Below are positions 23,914 to 32,238 of a DNA stretch of 45,691 nt, piece after piece. The stretch's first letter is position 1. Each line of letters opens with the position of its first letter. The notes below the pieces were generated by a model that did not search any database, had not been told where the DNA came from, and saw only the letters and a list, made by a program, of their open reading frames with translations. Location of the stretch: assembly GCA_002868905.1 (NCBI GenBank), contig PKUA01000084.1, forward strand, positions 1 through 45,691. Direction: 5' to 3'. Origin of the DNA: Desulfuromonas sp. (GTDB taxonomy: Bacteria > Desulfobacterota > Desulfuromonadia > Desulfuromonadales > Geothermobacteraceae). The position numbers and the translations under genes are program-made.

Positions 23914-25173
23914 TTATAGAGTCAGTTTGTCTGGGCTGAACTTCTGGGTGGCGAAGTAATCATCATTGGTTTCGGCCCGGCGAATCAACTCGACGCTGCC
24001 GTCGCTGCAAAGCAGTAGTTCCTTGGGGCGGAGCCGCCCGTTGTACTGAAAGCCCATGGCGTGGCCGTGAGCGCCCGAGTCGTGGATCACCACCAGGTCT
24101 CCCTCGTCGATGGGGGGGAGTTGCCTCTGCACTGCGAACTTGTCGTTGTTTTCGCACAGGGAACCGACCACGTCGTAGGTTTCACTGGCGGGCTGATCGA
24201 GCTTGCCGGCGACCTCAATGTGGTGGTAGGCCTCGTAGAGCGCCGGTCGCATCAGGGCCGACATGCAGGCATCGAGGCCGATGTATTTGCGGTAGGTGTC
24301 CTTGTGGTTGATGGCGCTGGTGACCAGGGCGCCATGGGGCCCGGTCATGAAACGGCCGCTCTCCATGTACATCTTCGGCGCGTAACCGTGCTTCTCCTTG
24401 AAGGCCTTGAACAGGACGGTGATGTCCTTGCTCATAGTGGCCAGGTCGAGCGGGTCCTGGTCCGGGCGGTAGGGGATGCCGAAGCCGCCGCCGATATTGA
24501 CGAATTCGAAGCGGATATCGAGTTCGTACTCAACCAGCTCGGCGACCTCCAGAACCATCCGGGCAGTTTCGACCATGTAGGTGTAGTCGAGTTCGTTGGA
24601 AGCGACCATGGTGTGCAGGCCGAAACGTTTGGCTCCCCGCTCGCGAGCCTTGCGGTAGGCATCGATCACCTGCCCATGGGTCACGCCGTATTTCGCTTCG
24701 ACCGGGTTGCCGATGATGACGTTGCCGGTGCGGCGCGGACCCGGATTGTAGCGGAAGCAGACCAGTTCCGGAAAGTTCGGGACCTTGTCAATCAGCGAGA
24801 TGTCGTCGAGGTTCAGCACGCAGCCGCCGTCCTGTTCTGCGAAGCGGAACTCGTCCGGTGCGGTGTTGTTCGAGGTGAACATGATCTCTTCCCCGCTCGC
24901 GCCGATCTGGCGGCTCATGATCAATTCGGGGATGGAGCTGCAGTCGAAGCCAAACCCCATCTCCTGCATGATCTGCAGAATGCGCAGGTTCGGCAGCGCT
25001 TTGACGGCAAAGTATTCCTGGAAGCCATCGATCCCGGCGAACGCCTGCTTGAGCTGGGCGCCGGTTTCGCGAATGCCGGTTTCATCGTAAATGTGAAACG
25101 GCGTGCCGTAATGGTCGGCGATTTTGTCGATGAGCGGGTAGAGACGATTTTTGAAATCCTGCGACATGGGCAT
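23914..25173 (-). CDS. lysA: Diaminopimelate decarboxylase
   Basis: A 419-residue fold-type III PLP enzyme that decarboxylates meso-diaminopimelate to lysine. The PLP lysine is in YFAVKALPN, the His/Gly phosphate-binding region in FVNIGGGFGIPY, and the substrate-binding motif in GSLCENNDKFA, where Cys comes from the partner subunit; GLDACMSALMRPALYEAYH is also typical. AGGAGA precedes the ATG at 25173 by 9 bases. The variant motif CENND (instead of the common CESSD/CESGD) is noteworthy, and related ornithine/carboxynorspermidine decarboxylases cannot be wholly excluded. It lies 54 bases downstream of an Lrp-type regulator in the same operon and is followed by a terminator. Confidence 0.88.
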   Translation of the reverse strand: MPMSQDFKNRLYPLIDKIADHYGTPFHIYDETGIRETGAQLKQAFAGIDGFQEYFAVKALPNLRILQIMQEMGFGFDCSSIPELIMSRQIGASGEEIMFTSNNTAPDEFRFAEQDGGCVLNLDDISLIDKVPNFPELVCFRYNPGPRRTGNVIIGNPVEAKYGVTHGQVIDAYRKARERGAKRFGLHTMVASNELDYTYMVETARMVLEVAELVEYELDIRFEFVNIGGGFGIPYRPDQDPLDLATMSKDITVLFKAFKEKHGYAPKMYMESGRFMTGPHGALVTSAINHKDTYRKYIGLDACMSALMRPALYEAYHHIEVAGKLDQPASETYDVVGSLCENNDKFAVQRQLPPIDEGDLVVIHDSGAHGHAMGFQYNGRLRPKELLLCSDGSVELIRRAETNDDYFATQKFSPDKLTL

Positions 25174-25227
25174 GGTTCTGATTCTCCTGGCTGATTCTTG
25201 GTTCCTTGATCATATAAGTGATGGATT

Positions 25228-25749
25228 TTACCCGGAATGCGATTCGATGTCTGCCGAAAAATGACTTTTCCCGTTCTCTTTCTTGCTGGACAGGTCAAGG
25301 CGGCGTGTCTCCTTTACGGTGGAGAGAACCACCTGGGTCCGGGTGGAGAGGACACCGGGGATGGCGGGCAACTCCTCACGCAGGATGCGGCCCAGCTCAG
25401 TTGGACCAGAGAGCCTGAGCTTAACCAGGTAGCCGTCTTCCCCGGAAATCTGGTGTACTTCCTGGACGCCGGGAACGACGGCGAGGTCTTCAGAGAGTCG
25501 GGGGTGGGCGCCTCGACCGGTGGAAACTGTCACGAAGGCTGAGAGGCTCTGGCCGAAACGGTCGGGATTGAGCCGGACCTCGTACCCTTCGATAACGCCG
25601 CGCTCTTCGAGCTTGCGAATCCTCTCCAGGACGGCCGACGGTGCCATGCCGACCTGACGGGCCACTTCGGCGTTCGGGATTCGGGCCTTTTCCTGAAGAA
25701 TCGTTAGTATTTTCAGATCAATTTCGTCAAACGTTCTTTGATTTTCCAT
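25228..25749 (-). CDS. Lrp/AsnC-family transcriptional regulator
   Basis: A 173-residue protein. The N-terminal helix-turn-helix is clear (FDEIDLKILTILQEKARIPNAEVARQVGMAPSAVLERIRKLEERGVIEGY), followed by the ligand-binding RAM domain (LSAFVTVSTG, VPGVQEVHQISGEDGYLVKLRLSG, IPGVLSTRTQVVLSTVKET). A charged tail of about 25 residues extends beyond the usual end. Lrp-type proteins form octamers and respond to amino acids; being first in a two-gene operon with lysA it probably controls lysine synthesis. An AT-rich inverted repeat at 25761-25776, just upstream of its start, may be an autoregulatory site. Confidence 0.9.
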   Translation of the reverse strand: MENQRTFDEIDLKILTILQEKARIPNAEVARQVGMAPSAVLERIRKLEERGVIEGYEVRLNPDRFGQSLSAFVTVSTGRGAHPRLSEDLAVVPGVQEVHQISGEDGYLVKLRLSGPTELGRILREELPAIPGVLSTRTQVVLSTVKETRRLDLSSKKENGKSHFSADIESHSG

Positions 25750-25760
25750 TGTTAAAGAAT

Positions 25761-25776
25761 AATATTCGAAAATATT
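25761..25776. promoter_or_regulatory. AT-rich inverted repeat upstream of the lrp gene
   Basis: Two AATATT palindromic half-sites (25761-25766 and 25771-25776) are separated by CGAA, 12 bases upstream of the regulator ATG. The AT-rich symmetric layout fits an Lrp-type operator, but it could also be part of the promoter. Confidence 0.4.
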
Positions 25777-25826
25777 GAAGGAGTCAACCGTGGTCCCCTC
25801 CTCATGTCAATACGGAGGACCGGGGT

Positions 25827-25854
25827 TTGAAATCCCCTGGTCGTGTGGTATCTT
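25827..25854 (+). promoter_or_regulatory. Putative sigma-70 promoter of rubrerythrin
   Basis: TTGAAA (25827-25832) and TATCTT (25849-25854) are separated by 16 bases. An imperfect GGGG/CCCC inverted repeat overlaps the -35 (25822-25837). No clear PerR box was found. Confidence 0.45.
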
Positions 25855-25959
25855 TAACGTTCTTTTGCGGGGAGATTTCAACGGGTTTCTCCGCCGGAGT
25901 CAGACACTGTTCTCATAACGGTCCCATCCGGATCTCAATCCAACAAGGAGGATTTCACC

Positions 25960-26460
25960 ATGCCGACCAAGGACAATCTCGCAGATGCTTTTGCCGGGGA
26001 AAGTCAGGCCAACCGCAAATACCTGGCGTTTGCCAAGCAGGCCGATAAAGACGGTTTTCCTGAAGTGGCCAAACTGTTCCGCGCTGCCGCCCACGCCGAA
26101 ACGGTTCATGCCCTTGCTCATCTGCGTGCGATGAAGGGGGTCAACGGAACCGCCGAAAATCTTAAGCACGCCATTGAAGGGGAGGGGTTCGAGTTTCAGG
26201 AAATGTATCCCCCCTACCTGAAGCAGGCGCAGGCAGAGGGTGACAAGCCGGCGGAAATTTCCTTCCGTAACGCACTGGCCGTTGAGGAGATCCACCACGA
26301 TCTCTACCACGAGGCCTTGGCCTCGATCGAAAAAGGCGGCGACCTGCCTGCACGCAAGATCTTCGTTTGCGAGATCTGCGGCAACACCGTCTATGACGGG
26401 GTCGAAGGGCCCTGTCCGGTCTGTGGTGCCGGCGTTTCCCAGTTCTCAGAAATCGCCTGA
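25960..26460 (+). CDS. rbr: Rubrerythrin
   Basis: A 166-residue protein with an N-terminal four-helix diiron domain (DAFAGESQANRKYLAFAKQA, AAAHAETVHALAHL, NALAVEEIHHDLYHEAL) and a C-terminal rubredoxin-like domain (FVCEICGNTVYDG, CPVCGAGVSQF). It reduces hydrogen peroxide to water in the cytoplasm of anaerobes, with electrons entering through the rubredoxin iron. The length is at the short end for the family. AAGGAGG precedes the ATG at 8 bases. The next gene encodes a double-rubredoxin NAD(P)H oxidoreductase, its likely electron donor, although a terminator lies between them. Confidence 0.95.
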   Translation: MPTKDNLADAFAGESQANRKYLAFAKQADKDGFPEVAKLFRAAAHAETVHALAHLRAMKGVNGTAENLKHAIEGEGFEFQEMYPPYLKQAQAEGDKPAEISFRNALAVEEIHHDLYHEALASIEKGGDLPARKIFVCEICGNTVYDGVEGPCPVCGAGVSQFSEIA

Positions 26461-26474
26461 TCGAGGTGAGCGCG

Positions 26475-26508
26475 AAGGCCGACACCGTCAACGGGTCGGC
26501 CTTTTTTT
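26475..26508 (+). terminator. Rho-independent terminator after rubrerythrin
   Basis: Arms AAGGCCGAC and GTCGGCCTT with an 11-base loop run into seven T residues. The next gene starts 46 bases later, so it depends on read-through or on a separate promoter. Confidence 0.9.
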
Positions 26509-26554
26509 CTCTGGCCGACCAAGGAATTCATAACGGTACTTCAGGGAGGATTCC

Positions 26555-28060
26555 ATGAACGCCGAAGCATCGCACTGGCTCTGTACAGTATGCGGTTATC
26601 TCCACGATGGGGCTGAACCACCCGAATGTTGTCCGGTCTGTGGTGCCACCCACGATCTGTTTGAACCGCAGGTCGAGAAGGTGACAGTTGCGCAGCCGCC
26701 TGCAACCGGTCTGTGGCGCTGTCTTAATTGCGACCATCTGCACTCCGGAGATGCGCCACCCGACTGCTGCCCGGTCTGCGGGGCAGAGCCCGAGCAGTTC
26801 GAGGCCTGTGAAGAGGCGACGGTTCAGGAGGTCGAATCCGTCACCGAGCGGCATGTCGTTATCGTCGGAGCCGGGATTGCCGGGGTTTCAGCTGCCGAAG
26901 CAGCCCGGCAGGCGTCATCGACAGCGCGAATCACCCTGCTCAGCAAGGAGGCCGAACTCCCCTATTATCGCTTGAACCTGACCCGCTATCTTGCCGGGGA
27001 AATCGAGGTTGACCAACTGCCGATGCATCCGCCGGGCTGGTATGACGAGCGGGGGATCGACCTGAGGCTTGGAACGGAGTTGCGTCACATCGATGTCAGC
27101 CAACGGTCCCTCGAACTGACCGACGGCTCAGCTCTGGACTACGATCGACTCATTCTGGCGACGGGGTCCCACCCGTTTGTTCCGCCGATCGCCGGGAGCA
27201 ACCGGGAAAATGTTACCGTGCTGCGTACCATCAGGGACGCAGAGCGGATTCTCGCCTCTTTGCGCAAGGGGTTGCAGTGCGTGATGATCGGCGGAGGCGT
27301 ACTCGGGCTGGAAACCGCCGGGGCGCTGTTGCGCCATGGGGTCGATGTTACCCTGCTGGAGGGGTACGGCTGGCTGTTGCCACAACAGCTGAACCGGATT
27401 GCCGGCGAGAAACTTGCGACCTACGCCGAAAATCTCGGCATTCGGGTCAGACAAGACGTGCGGGTGAAACAGATCGTTGGAGACGAGCGTGCCCGCGGCG
27501 TCGCCCTCGAGGAGGGGGAGATTGTCCCGGCCGACCTGGTTGTCGTAACTGCCGGAGTCCGATCCAACAGCTACCTGGCCCGCCTGGCCAAACTCGATGT
27601 CAACCAGGGTGTTCTTGCGGATGACTCTCTCCGGACAAGCCAGCCGGAGATATTTGCTGCCGGGGATGTCGCCGAACATCGGGGTGTCTGTTACGGGACC
27701 TGGGCCCCTTCCCAGTTCCAGGGCGTGATCGCCGGGATGAACGCGGTCGGCGGCGAGGTCGAATTCGGCGGGATTCCCCGCTCCAACCTGCTCAAGGTGC
27801 TCGGCTACGACATGATGAGTATCGGACAGGTCCACCCGGATGACGGCAGCTACCTCACCTTCGAGTGGGGCGATGGTGATGACTACTGTCACCTGGTGTT
27901 TCGGGATGACCACCTGGTCGGTGCGATCCTGCTCGGTGGGATGCACTACTCGGCCGTGGTGAAGCAGCTGATCGAAACGGGTCAGAACTGTGCCGATCTA
28001 TTGCACGGTTCACCCGATGCAGCTGCGGTCGCGGCTTTCCTCGATACCCATTCAGGTTAG
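26555..28060 (+). CDS. NAD(P)H:rubredoxin oxidoreductase with two fused N-terminal rubredoxin-like domains
   Basis: A 501-residue fusion. Two rubredoxin-like iron sites come first: Cys10, Cys13, Cys26, Cys29 (LCTVCGYLHDG, CCPVCG) and Cys56, Cys59, Cys72, Cys75 (RCLNCDHLHSG, CCPVCG). Then follows an FAD/NAD(P) reductase: FAD motif VVIVGAGIAGVSAAEAA near residue 98, ATGSHPFVPPI, NAD motif CVMIGGGVLGLETAGALL near 241, and the second FAD motif EIFAAGDVAEH. It should pass electrons from NAD(P)H through FAD to its own iron centres and on to rubrerythrin. Stand-alone oxidoreductases of this type are about 390 residues; the double rubredoxin head is unusual. AGGGAGG precedes the ATG. Confidence 0.88.
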   Translation: MNAEASHWLCTVCGYLHDGAEPPECCPVCGATHDLFEPQVEKVTVAQPPATGLWRCLNCDHLHSGDAPPDCCPVCGAEPEQFEACEEATVQEVESVTERHVVIVGAGIAGVSAAEAARQASSTARITLLSKEAELPYYRLNLTRYLAGEIEVDQLPMHPPGWYDERGIDLRLGTELRHIDVSQRSLELTDGSALDYDRLILATGSHPFVPPIAGSNRENVTVLRTIRDAERILASLRKGLQCVMIGGGVLGLETAGALLRHGVDVTLLEGYGWLLPQQLNRIAGEKLATYAENLGIRVRQDVRVKQIVGDERARGVALEEGEIVPADLVVVTAGVRSNSYLARLAKLDVNQGVLADDSLRTSQPEIFAAGDVAEHRGVCYGTWAPSQFQGVIAGMNAVGGEVEFGGIPRSNLLKVLGYDMMSIGQVHPDDGSYLTFEWGDGDDYCHLVFRDDHLVGAILLGGMHYSAVVKQLIETGQNCADLLHGSPDAAAVAAFLDTHSG

Positions 28061-28065
28061 TTCCG

Positions 28066-28794
28066 TTACTCTTCCTGCTCTTCCGCAATCACCCGCTGTT
28101 TCTGCAGCCGCTTGTAGTAGAAGTTCTGGCCGTAGAGGACGCTGACCGGGTTGTGCCCGGTGACACGGTCCTTGACCACCAGGGTTGTGACCGGAGCGTC
28201 GGAATACTTGTTAAACAACATGTCGTGTCCGACACAGAGACCGATGATCATGTTCATGTCGGTCTTCTCGGCGTTGAGGATTTTCGCCTGGGCGATCGGG
28301 TTGCAGGCCGGCTCGAAGGTGTTGGGCCGGACCTTCTCCTCCTCGTTCAGGCCGAGATCGAGCTTGTCGATGCTGCCGGTCTTGCAGCAGGCGGAATAGG
28401 GGGCCATCCCCTGGGCGACCAGGATTTCGGAGAGGCGCTTGGTCTCGTCGAGCAGGCCGATGCAGGTAGCGATACCGATCTTCTTGAACCCCATCAACTG
28501 GCAGAGGGCGATGGTGTCCTCGACCCGGGTCCAGCGGGCGTTAACCGCGTCCGAGCCGGGAATTGGCTGGTAGCAGAGCCCCTCGACCTGGGCCGCCACC
28601 TTGGCGAGGCGGGCATCGAAATCGTCCCCGAGATAGCGATCGAATGACTCCCTGATCTCACTGGCATACGGGTCGGAAGGGCAGTAGCCCGGTTTGCCGG
28701 GACCGGTGCCGGGTTCGGACCAGCAATCGGTGGTGCCGGTTTTCTGGAACAGGGCGCTGCAGTGGGAACAGGACGGGGTCAGCTTGTCACTCAT
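28066..28794 (-). CDS. DUF1847 cysteine-rich metal-binding protein
   Basis: A 242-residue protein with the DUF1847 pattern: CSHCSALFQKTG near the N-terminus, DCWSEPG, GYCPSD, then RVEDTIALCQLMGFKKIGIATCIGLLDE, ACCKTGSIDK, EPACNPIAQAKILN and GLCVGHDMLFNKYSDAPVTTLVVKDRVTGHNPVSVLY. Many conserved cysteines indicate zinc or Fe-S binding. The family is found in anaerobes and has no established function. It ends 5 bases from the stop of the convergent oxidoreductase gene and appears monocistronic. Confidence 0.85.
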   Translation of the reverse strand: MSDKLTPSCSHCSALFQKTGTTDCWSEPGTGPGKPGYCPSDPYASEIRESFDRYLGDDFDARLAKVAAQVEGLCYQPIPGSDAVNARWTRVEDTIALCQLMGFKKIGIATCIGLLDETKRLSEILVAQGMAPYSACCKTGSIDKLDLGLNEEEKVRPNTFEPACNPIAQAKILNAEKTDMNMIIGLCVGHDMLFNKYSDAPVTTLVVKDRVTGHNPVSVLYGQNFYYKRLQKQRVIAEEQEE

Positions 28795-28886
28795 GGCGTC
28801 TCCTTTGTTACCGTTATATGCAGGAAAAGCTATCTTAGGAAAAGTTGAGGGAAAATGCTAGGAATTTGCGGCCTGACAACGATCGT

Positions 28887-30026
28887 CTAGGGAGGACCGA
28901 TTCCCTGCAGGGCGAGGGCGGCATAGATTCGGGCCGCGTTTTCGACCTCCTGCAGGGAGGTCTGTTCGTCCGCGGTGTGGGCTGTTTCCAGTGAGCCCGG
29001 GCCGAGGATCAGGGGATTGCAGCCGGCTTGTTGGAACAGGTTGCCATCCGAATGGGACCGGAAGGGTGCAAATTTCAGCGGCAGGTTGAGTTTGGGACAG
29101 GCCGACTCCAGTGCTTCGACGAGGGGATTGTCGAGGTCAAGATCGTACCCTTCGGCCGAAAATTCGAACTCGATTTCCAGGTCCAGGTCTTGAATGGTCC
29201 GCCTCGCCTCGGCTGCGCAGATCTGGATCGCCTCTTTGACCTGGTGGGTGGTGATGCCGGGCGGCAGGTGGAGGTCGATCCAGGTATCGCACTGGTCGGG
29301 AACCACAAAGCCGGCCCGGGAGGAGCTCATCTCTCGGATCGAATAGACCAGTTGGCTCTGTCGTCGGTCAAACAGCGGGTGTCGGTCAAGCAGCAGCAGG
29401 AACCGGAGCATTGACTCGATGGCATTGTGTCCGAGTTCGGGCAGCGAAGAGTGGATACGGCGTCCTTTGGTGGTCAGGGAGACCTCCACGTATCCGTAAT
29501 GATTGAAGCAGGCGACCAGGGAGGTCGGTTCACCGATCACTGCCCAGCGTGGGGTGCAAGTTTTGAGGAAGAGGGAGCTCCCATCACCATTCTCCTCCTC
29601 CCCGACAGCCAGCAGCAGACCGACGGAGGGTTGTTCCGCTTTTGGCAGGGAGGAGAGGGCGAGCCAGGCCTCGATCATTGCGGCACAACCACCTTTCATG
29701 TCGGCGGCACCGAGACCCCGCACCACCCCCCACTCTTCGCTCGGCCCGTAGTCGTCGATGTCCCAGGCCGGGACGGTATCGACGTGGCCGACCAGGAAGA
29801 GGTCCGGTTCCGCATCCCCCATTGTCACAACCAGGTTGAAGCGTTCCTCGTCGACTTTTTGGCGCTGGACCGTTACTCCGGCAGATTGCAGCACCGATTC
29901 GATATGCAGCTGCACGTCCTCCTCTTTGCCGGAAGGGGAATAGATCTCCACCAGGTCGAACAGCAGTTGCTTCAGTCGATCCGGGTCGATGGCGTTCCAT
30001 GTCTGTTCAAGCAGTTGCTCGTTCAA
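28887..30026 (-). CDS. M20-family metallo-amidase/deacylase (ArgE/DapE-like)
   Basis: A 379-residue protein of the ArgE/DapE/CPG2 family. Metal ligands and catalytic residues are visible in GHVDTVP, GLGAADMKGG, GEEENG, GEPT and AHTADE; the dimerisation lid region contains GRRIHSSLPELGHNAIE. It would hydrolyse an N-acyl amino acid or dipeptide with two zinc ions. Start is TTG 30026, which overlaps the stop of the upstream acetyltransferase gene (TTGA), implying coupled translation. The substrate cannot be read from sequence; an N-acetylated amine or amino acid made by the neighbouring GNAT enzyme is one possibility. Confidence 0.85.
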   Translation of the reverse strand: MNEQLLEQTWNAIDPDRLKQLLFDLVEIYSPSGKEEDVQLHIESVLQSAGVTVQRQKVDEERFNLVVTMGDAEPDLFLVGHVDTVPAWDIDDYGPSEEWGVVRGLGAADMKGGCAAMIEAWLALSSLPKAEQPSVGLLLAVGEEENGDGSSLFLKTCTPRWAVIGEPTSLVACFNHYGYVEVSLTTKGRRIHSSLPELGHNAIESMLRFLLLLDRHPLFDRRQSQLVYSIREMSSSRAGFVVPDQCDTWIDLHLPPGITTHQVKEAIQICAAEARRTIQDLDLEIEFEFSAEGYDLDLDNPLVEALESACPKLNLPLKFAPFRSHSDGNLFQQAGCNPLILGPGSLETAHTADEQTSLQEVENAARIYAALALQGIGPP

Positions 30027-30520
30027 TCCGATCGTTTCCTTTTCCGAATCGCCTTTTTGCTCAGGTTGAGGGTCATGTAGACATGCTCGCGCATGTTGTC
30101 GAACCCCTGCTTCTGGAAAAAGCGGATGCCCGCCTCGTTGTCGGCGTCAGTGTCGATAATCATCATCCGCACCCCCTGGTCGAGCATGCGCCGCTTGATC
30201 TCCGTGAACAGCCCGTCGCCGACACCGGCTTTTTGCAGGCCGGGACGGACCCCGATCCAGACCAGGTAGCCGTATTTCCACGAGGAATTGGTTTTTTCGA
30301 CCGTGGTGCCGAGGGCGAAACCGACGATTTCCCCATCGAGTTCGGCGACCAGGCAGAGTTCGCTGTCCGAGTTGAAGAGGGTGGTGATTTCGTACTCGTC
30401 CCAGGTGCGGTACATGCTTGGGGAGTAGTCGGAAGTAAACAGCTCCTCGCCAAGATGAAAGACATCGGCGAAATCGTCGATGGTCATGTCCCGGATGTCA
30501 AGCAGGGCCTCATCGTCCAT
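30023..30520 (-). CDS. GNAT-family N-acetyltransferase
   Basis: A 165-residue protein with a GNAT fold: IRDMTIDDFADVFHLGEELF, ELCLVAELDGEIVGFALGTTVE, YLVWIGVRPGLQKAGVGDGLFTEIKRRM (acetyl-CoA pyrophosphate loop of the Q/RxxGxG/A type, here QKAGVG), and MIIDTDADNEAGIRFFQKQGF. GGAG precedes the ATG by 9 bases. The gene is translationally coupled to the M20 amidase downstream. It may acetylate an amino acid, a polyamine or protein lysines; the target is unknown. Confidence 0.85.
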   Translation of the reverse strand: MDDEALLDIRDMTIDDFADVFHLGEELFTSDYSPSMYRTWDEYEITTLFNSDSELCLVAELDGEIVGFALGTTVEKTNSSWKYGYLVWIGVRPGLQKAGVGDGLFTEIKRRMLDQGVRMMIIDTDADNEAGIRFFQKQGFDNMREHVYMTLNLSKKAIRKRKRSD

Positions 30521-30605
30521 GTTCTATTGCTCCGAAATTTATAGAAATACAACTTGAAAAAGGATAACACACCGGTGTCAAACTGCTTGCATGGCAGAAT
30601 TTTCC

Positions 30606-31232
30606 TTAGTGTTCGGTCGTCGCCAATCGCAGTGCCAGTCCTAGAAAAACGATTCCCGTCAGCTTGCTCAGCACAACCTGGGTTCGTTCTGAGCGATTCA
30701 AAACCCGACCCAGGGTGCCGGCCAGGATGGCGACAGCCCCGAACACGAGGATGGTGGCGAGGATGAACACCCCTCCCAGCAGCAGGATCTGCCAAGTGAT
30801 CGAGCCTCTGGCGGGATCGGCGAATTGGGGAAGGAAAGCCAGGAAGAAGATGGAGACCTTCGGGTTGGTGATGTTCATGACGATGCCCCGCCGGTACAGT
30901 TTGCCGAGGCCGATTTCACTATTTGCTCTGTTCGGAATTTTTTCGGCCGAGGCATGAAACGCTTTCCAGGCGAGATAAACGAGGTAGCCGGCGCCGAGAT
31001 ACTTCAACAGGGAAAAGGCAAGGGCCGATGTCTGGAAAATCACCGCGACACCGAGGGCAACTGCCATGCTGTGAACGATGAGCCCGGTGCAGAGGCCGAA
31101 CGTGACAGCCAGTCCGGCGGTTCTGCCGTGAACGGCCGATTGGGTCAGGACGAAGATATTGTCCGGGCCCGGGGCCAGGGCGAGGAGCAGGGAGGCGGTC
31201 AGAAATGTCAGGAGCGTATCAACGGGTATCAT
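30606..31232 (-). CDS. LysE/RhtB-family amino acid exporter
   Basis: A 208-residue inner-membrane protein with six hydrophobic segments and the family start (LLALAPGPDNIFVLTQSAVHGRTAGLAVTFGLCTGLIVHS), then FHASAEKIPN and the conserved segment GIVMNITNPKVSIFFLAFLPQF. Proteins of this family export lysine, threonine, homoserine lactone or similar compounds using the proton gradient; the substrate is not predictable here. It lies close to amino acid import and drug/metabolite exporter genes. Confidence 0.9.
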   Translation of the reverse strand: MIPVDTLLTFLTASLLLALAPGPDNIFVLTQSAVHGRTAGLAVTFGLCTGLIVHSMAVALGVAVIFQTSALAFSLLKYLGAGYLVYLAWKAFHASAEKIPNRANSEIGLGKLYRRGIVMNITNPKVSIFFLAFLPQFADPARGSITWQILLLGGVFILATILVFGAVAILAGTLGRVLNRSERTQVVLSKLTGIVFLGLALRLATTEH

Positions 31233-31344
31233 CTCGCCTCAAAAGGAATGAGAAGTTTTGTCCTGCAAGCCGACTGTCAATTTACCGCAGTTACGAGGAC
31301 AGGTCAAAGAAAGTGGTGGTACTATCTCGGGGGCCGGGAGTGGC

Positions 31345-32238
31345 TCAAGTGACGCGATCAGTTTTTCTCATCGTCCGCTGAATGGTCAGGCCGAGGATGA
31401 TCAGGAGCAGACCGACAAAGGTCGATGGCAGGATCTCTTCGCCGACCAAAAGGTAAATGAACACCAGGGAGAGGAAGGGGGAGATGAAGATCAGGTTGGC
31501 AATCCGGGCGGTGTTGATCGACAGTTTCAGGGCCTTGAGCCAGAAGACAAAAGTTATCCCCATCTCGAACAGGCCGACGTAGGCCGCCCCGGCCAGACCT
31601 GGCAGGGAAGGAACACGGAGCCCCTCGGTAGCTAACAGGTAGAGCAGGATGAACGGAAGCCCGAACAGGAAATTCAGAAACAGGCCGATAACCGGGTCAC
31701 AACTGCTCCGGGTGTTGAAAATCCAGTAGAGAGACCAGAAGACGGTCGACAACAGGGCGAGCCCGACACCCACCGGATTGTCAAACTGCATGGCCAGCAG
31801 ATCGCCCCGGGTTGAGATCACCACCACCCCAAGGTAGCTGACGATAACCGCCAGTATTTCGCCGGAGGTCACTTTCTGGCGGAGCAGGGGGATCGAGAGC
31901 AGCGTCAGCGTGATGGCCCAGGTGTAGTTGAGCGGCTGAGCCTGTTGCGCCGGGAGCAATTCATACGCTTTGAACAGGACCAGGTAGTAAAGGAACGGGT
32001 TGATCAGGCCGAGAGTAAAGGGGATGGCCAGTTCTCGTTTCTTCAACTTCAGCAGTTGGTTGACCTTGCCCTGGACCAGCAAAACGGAAAAAAGGACGAC
32101 GATTGAAACCAGCGCCGCGTAGAAAAGCAGTTGGGCCGGGGTCAGGTAGCGGAGGGAGAGCTTGAAGGCGCTGGCGACCGTTGACCAGCAGAGTACGGCG
32201 GCAAGTCCGTAAAAAAGTGCCTGGCGCTGGGGGTTCAT
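31345..32238 (-). CDS. EamA-family (DMT) exporter, second of tandem pair
   Basis: A 297-residue protein with ten hydrophobic segments arranged as two EamA repeats (GLAAVLCWSTVASAFKLSLRYLTPAQLLFYA, later ALLSTVFWSLYWIFNTRS and AAYVGLFEMGITFVFWLKAL). It belongs to the drug/metabolite transporter superfamily, members of which export amino acids or other metabolites. Its ATG overlaps the stop of the preceding EamA gene (ATGA), so the two are translationally coupled and may function together. Substrate unknown. Confidence 0.9.
   Translation of the reverse strand: MNPQRQALFYGLAAVLCWSTVASAFKLSLRYLTPAQLLFYAALVSIVVLFSVLLVQGKVNQLLKLKKRELAIPFTLGLINPFLYYLVLFKAYELLPAQQAQPLNYTWAITLTLLSIPLLRQKVTSGEILAVIVSYLGVVVISTRGDLLAMQFDNPVGVGLALLSTVFWSLYWIFNTRSSCDPVIGLFLNFLFGLPFILLYLLATEGLRVPSLPGLAGAAYVGLFEMGITFVFWLKALKLSINTARIANLIFISPFLSLVFIYLLVGEEILPSTFVGLLLIILGLTIQRTMRKTDRVT

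Noticed and set aside
24061-25194. Plus-strand open frame of 377 codons
   Set aside because: Antisense to lysA, with no motif.
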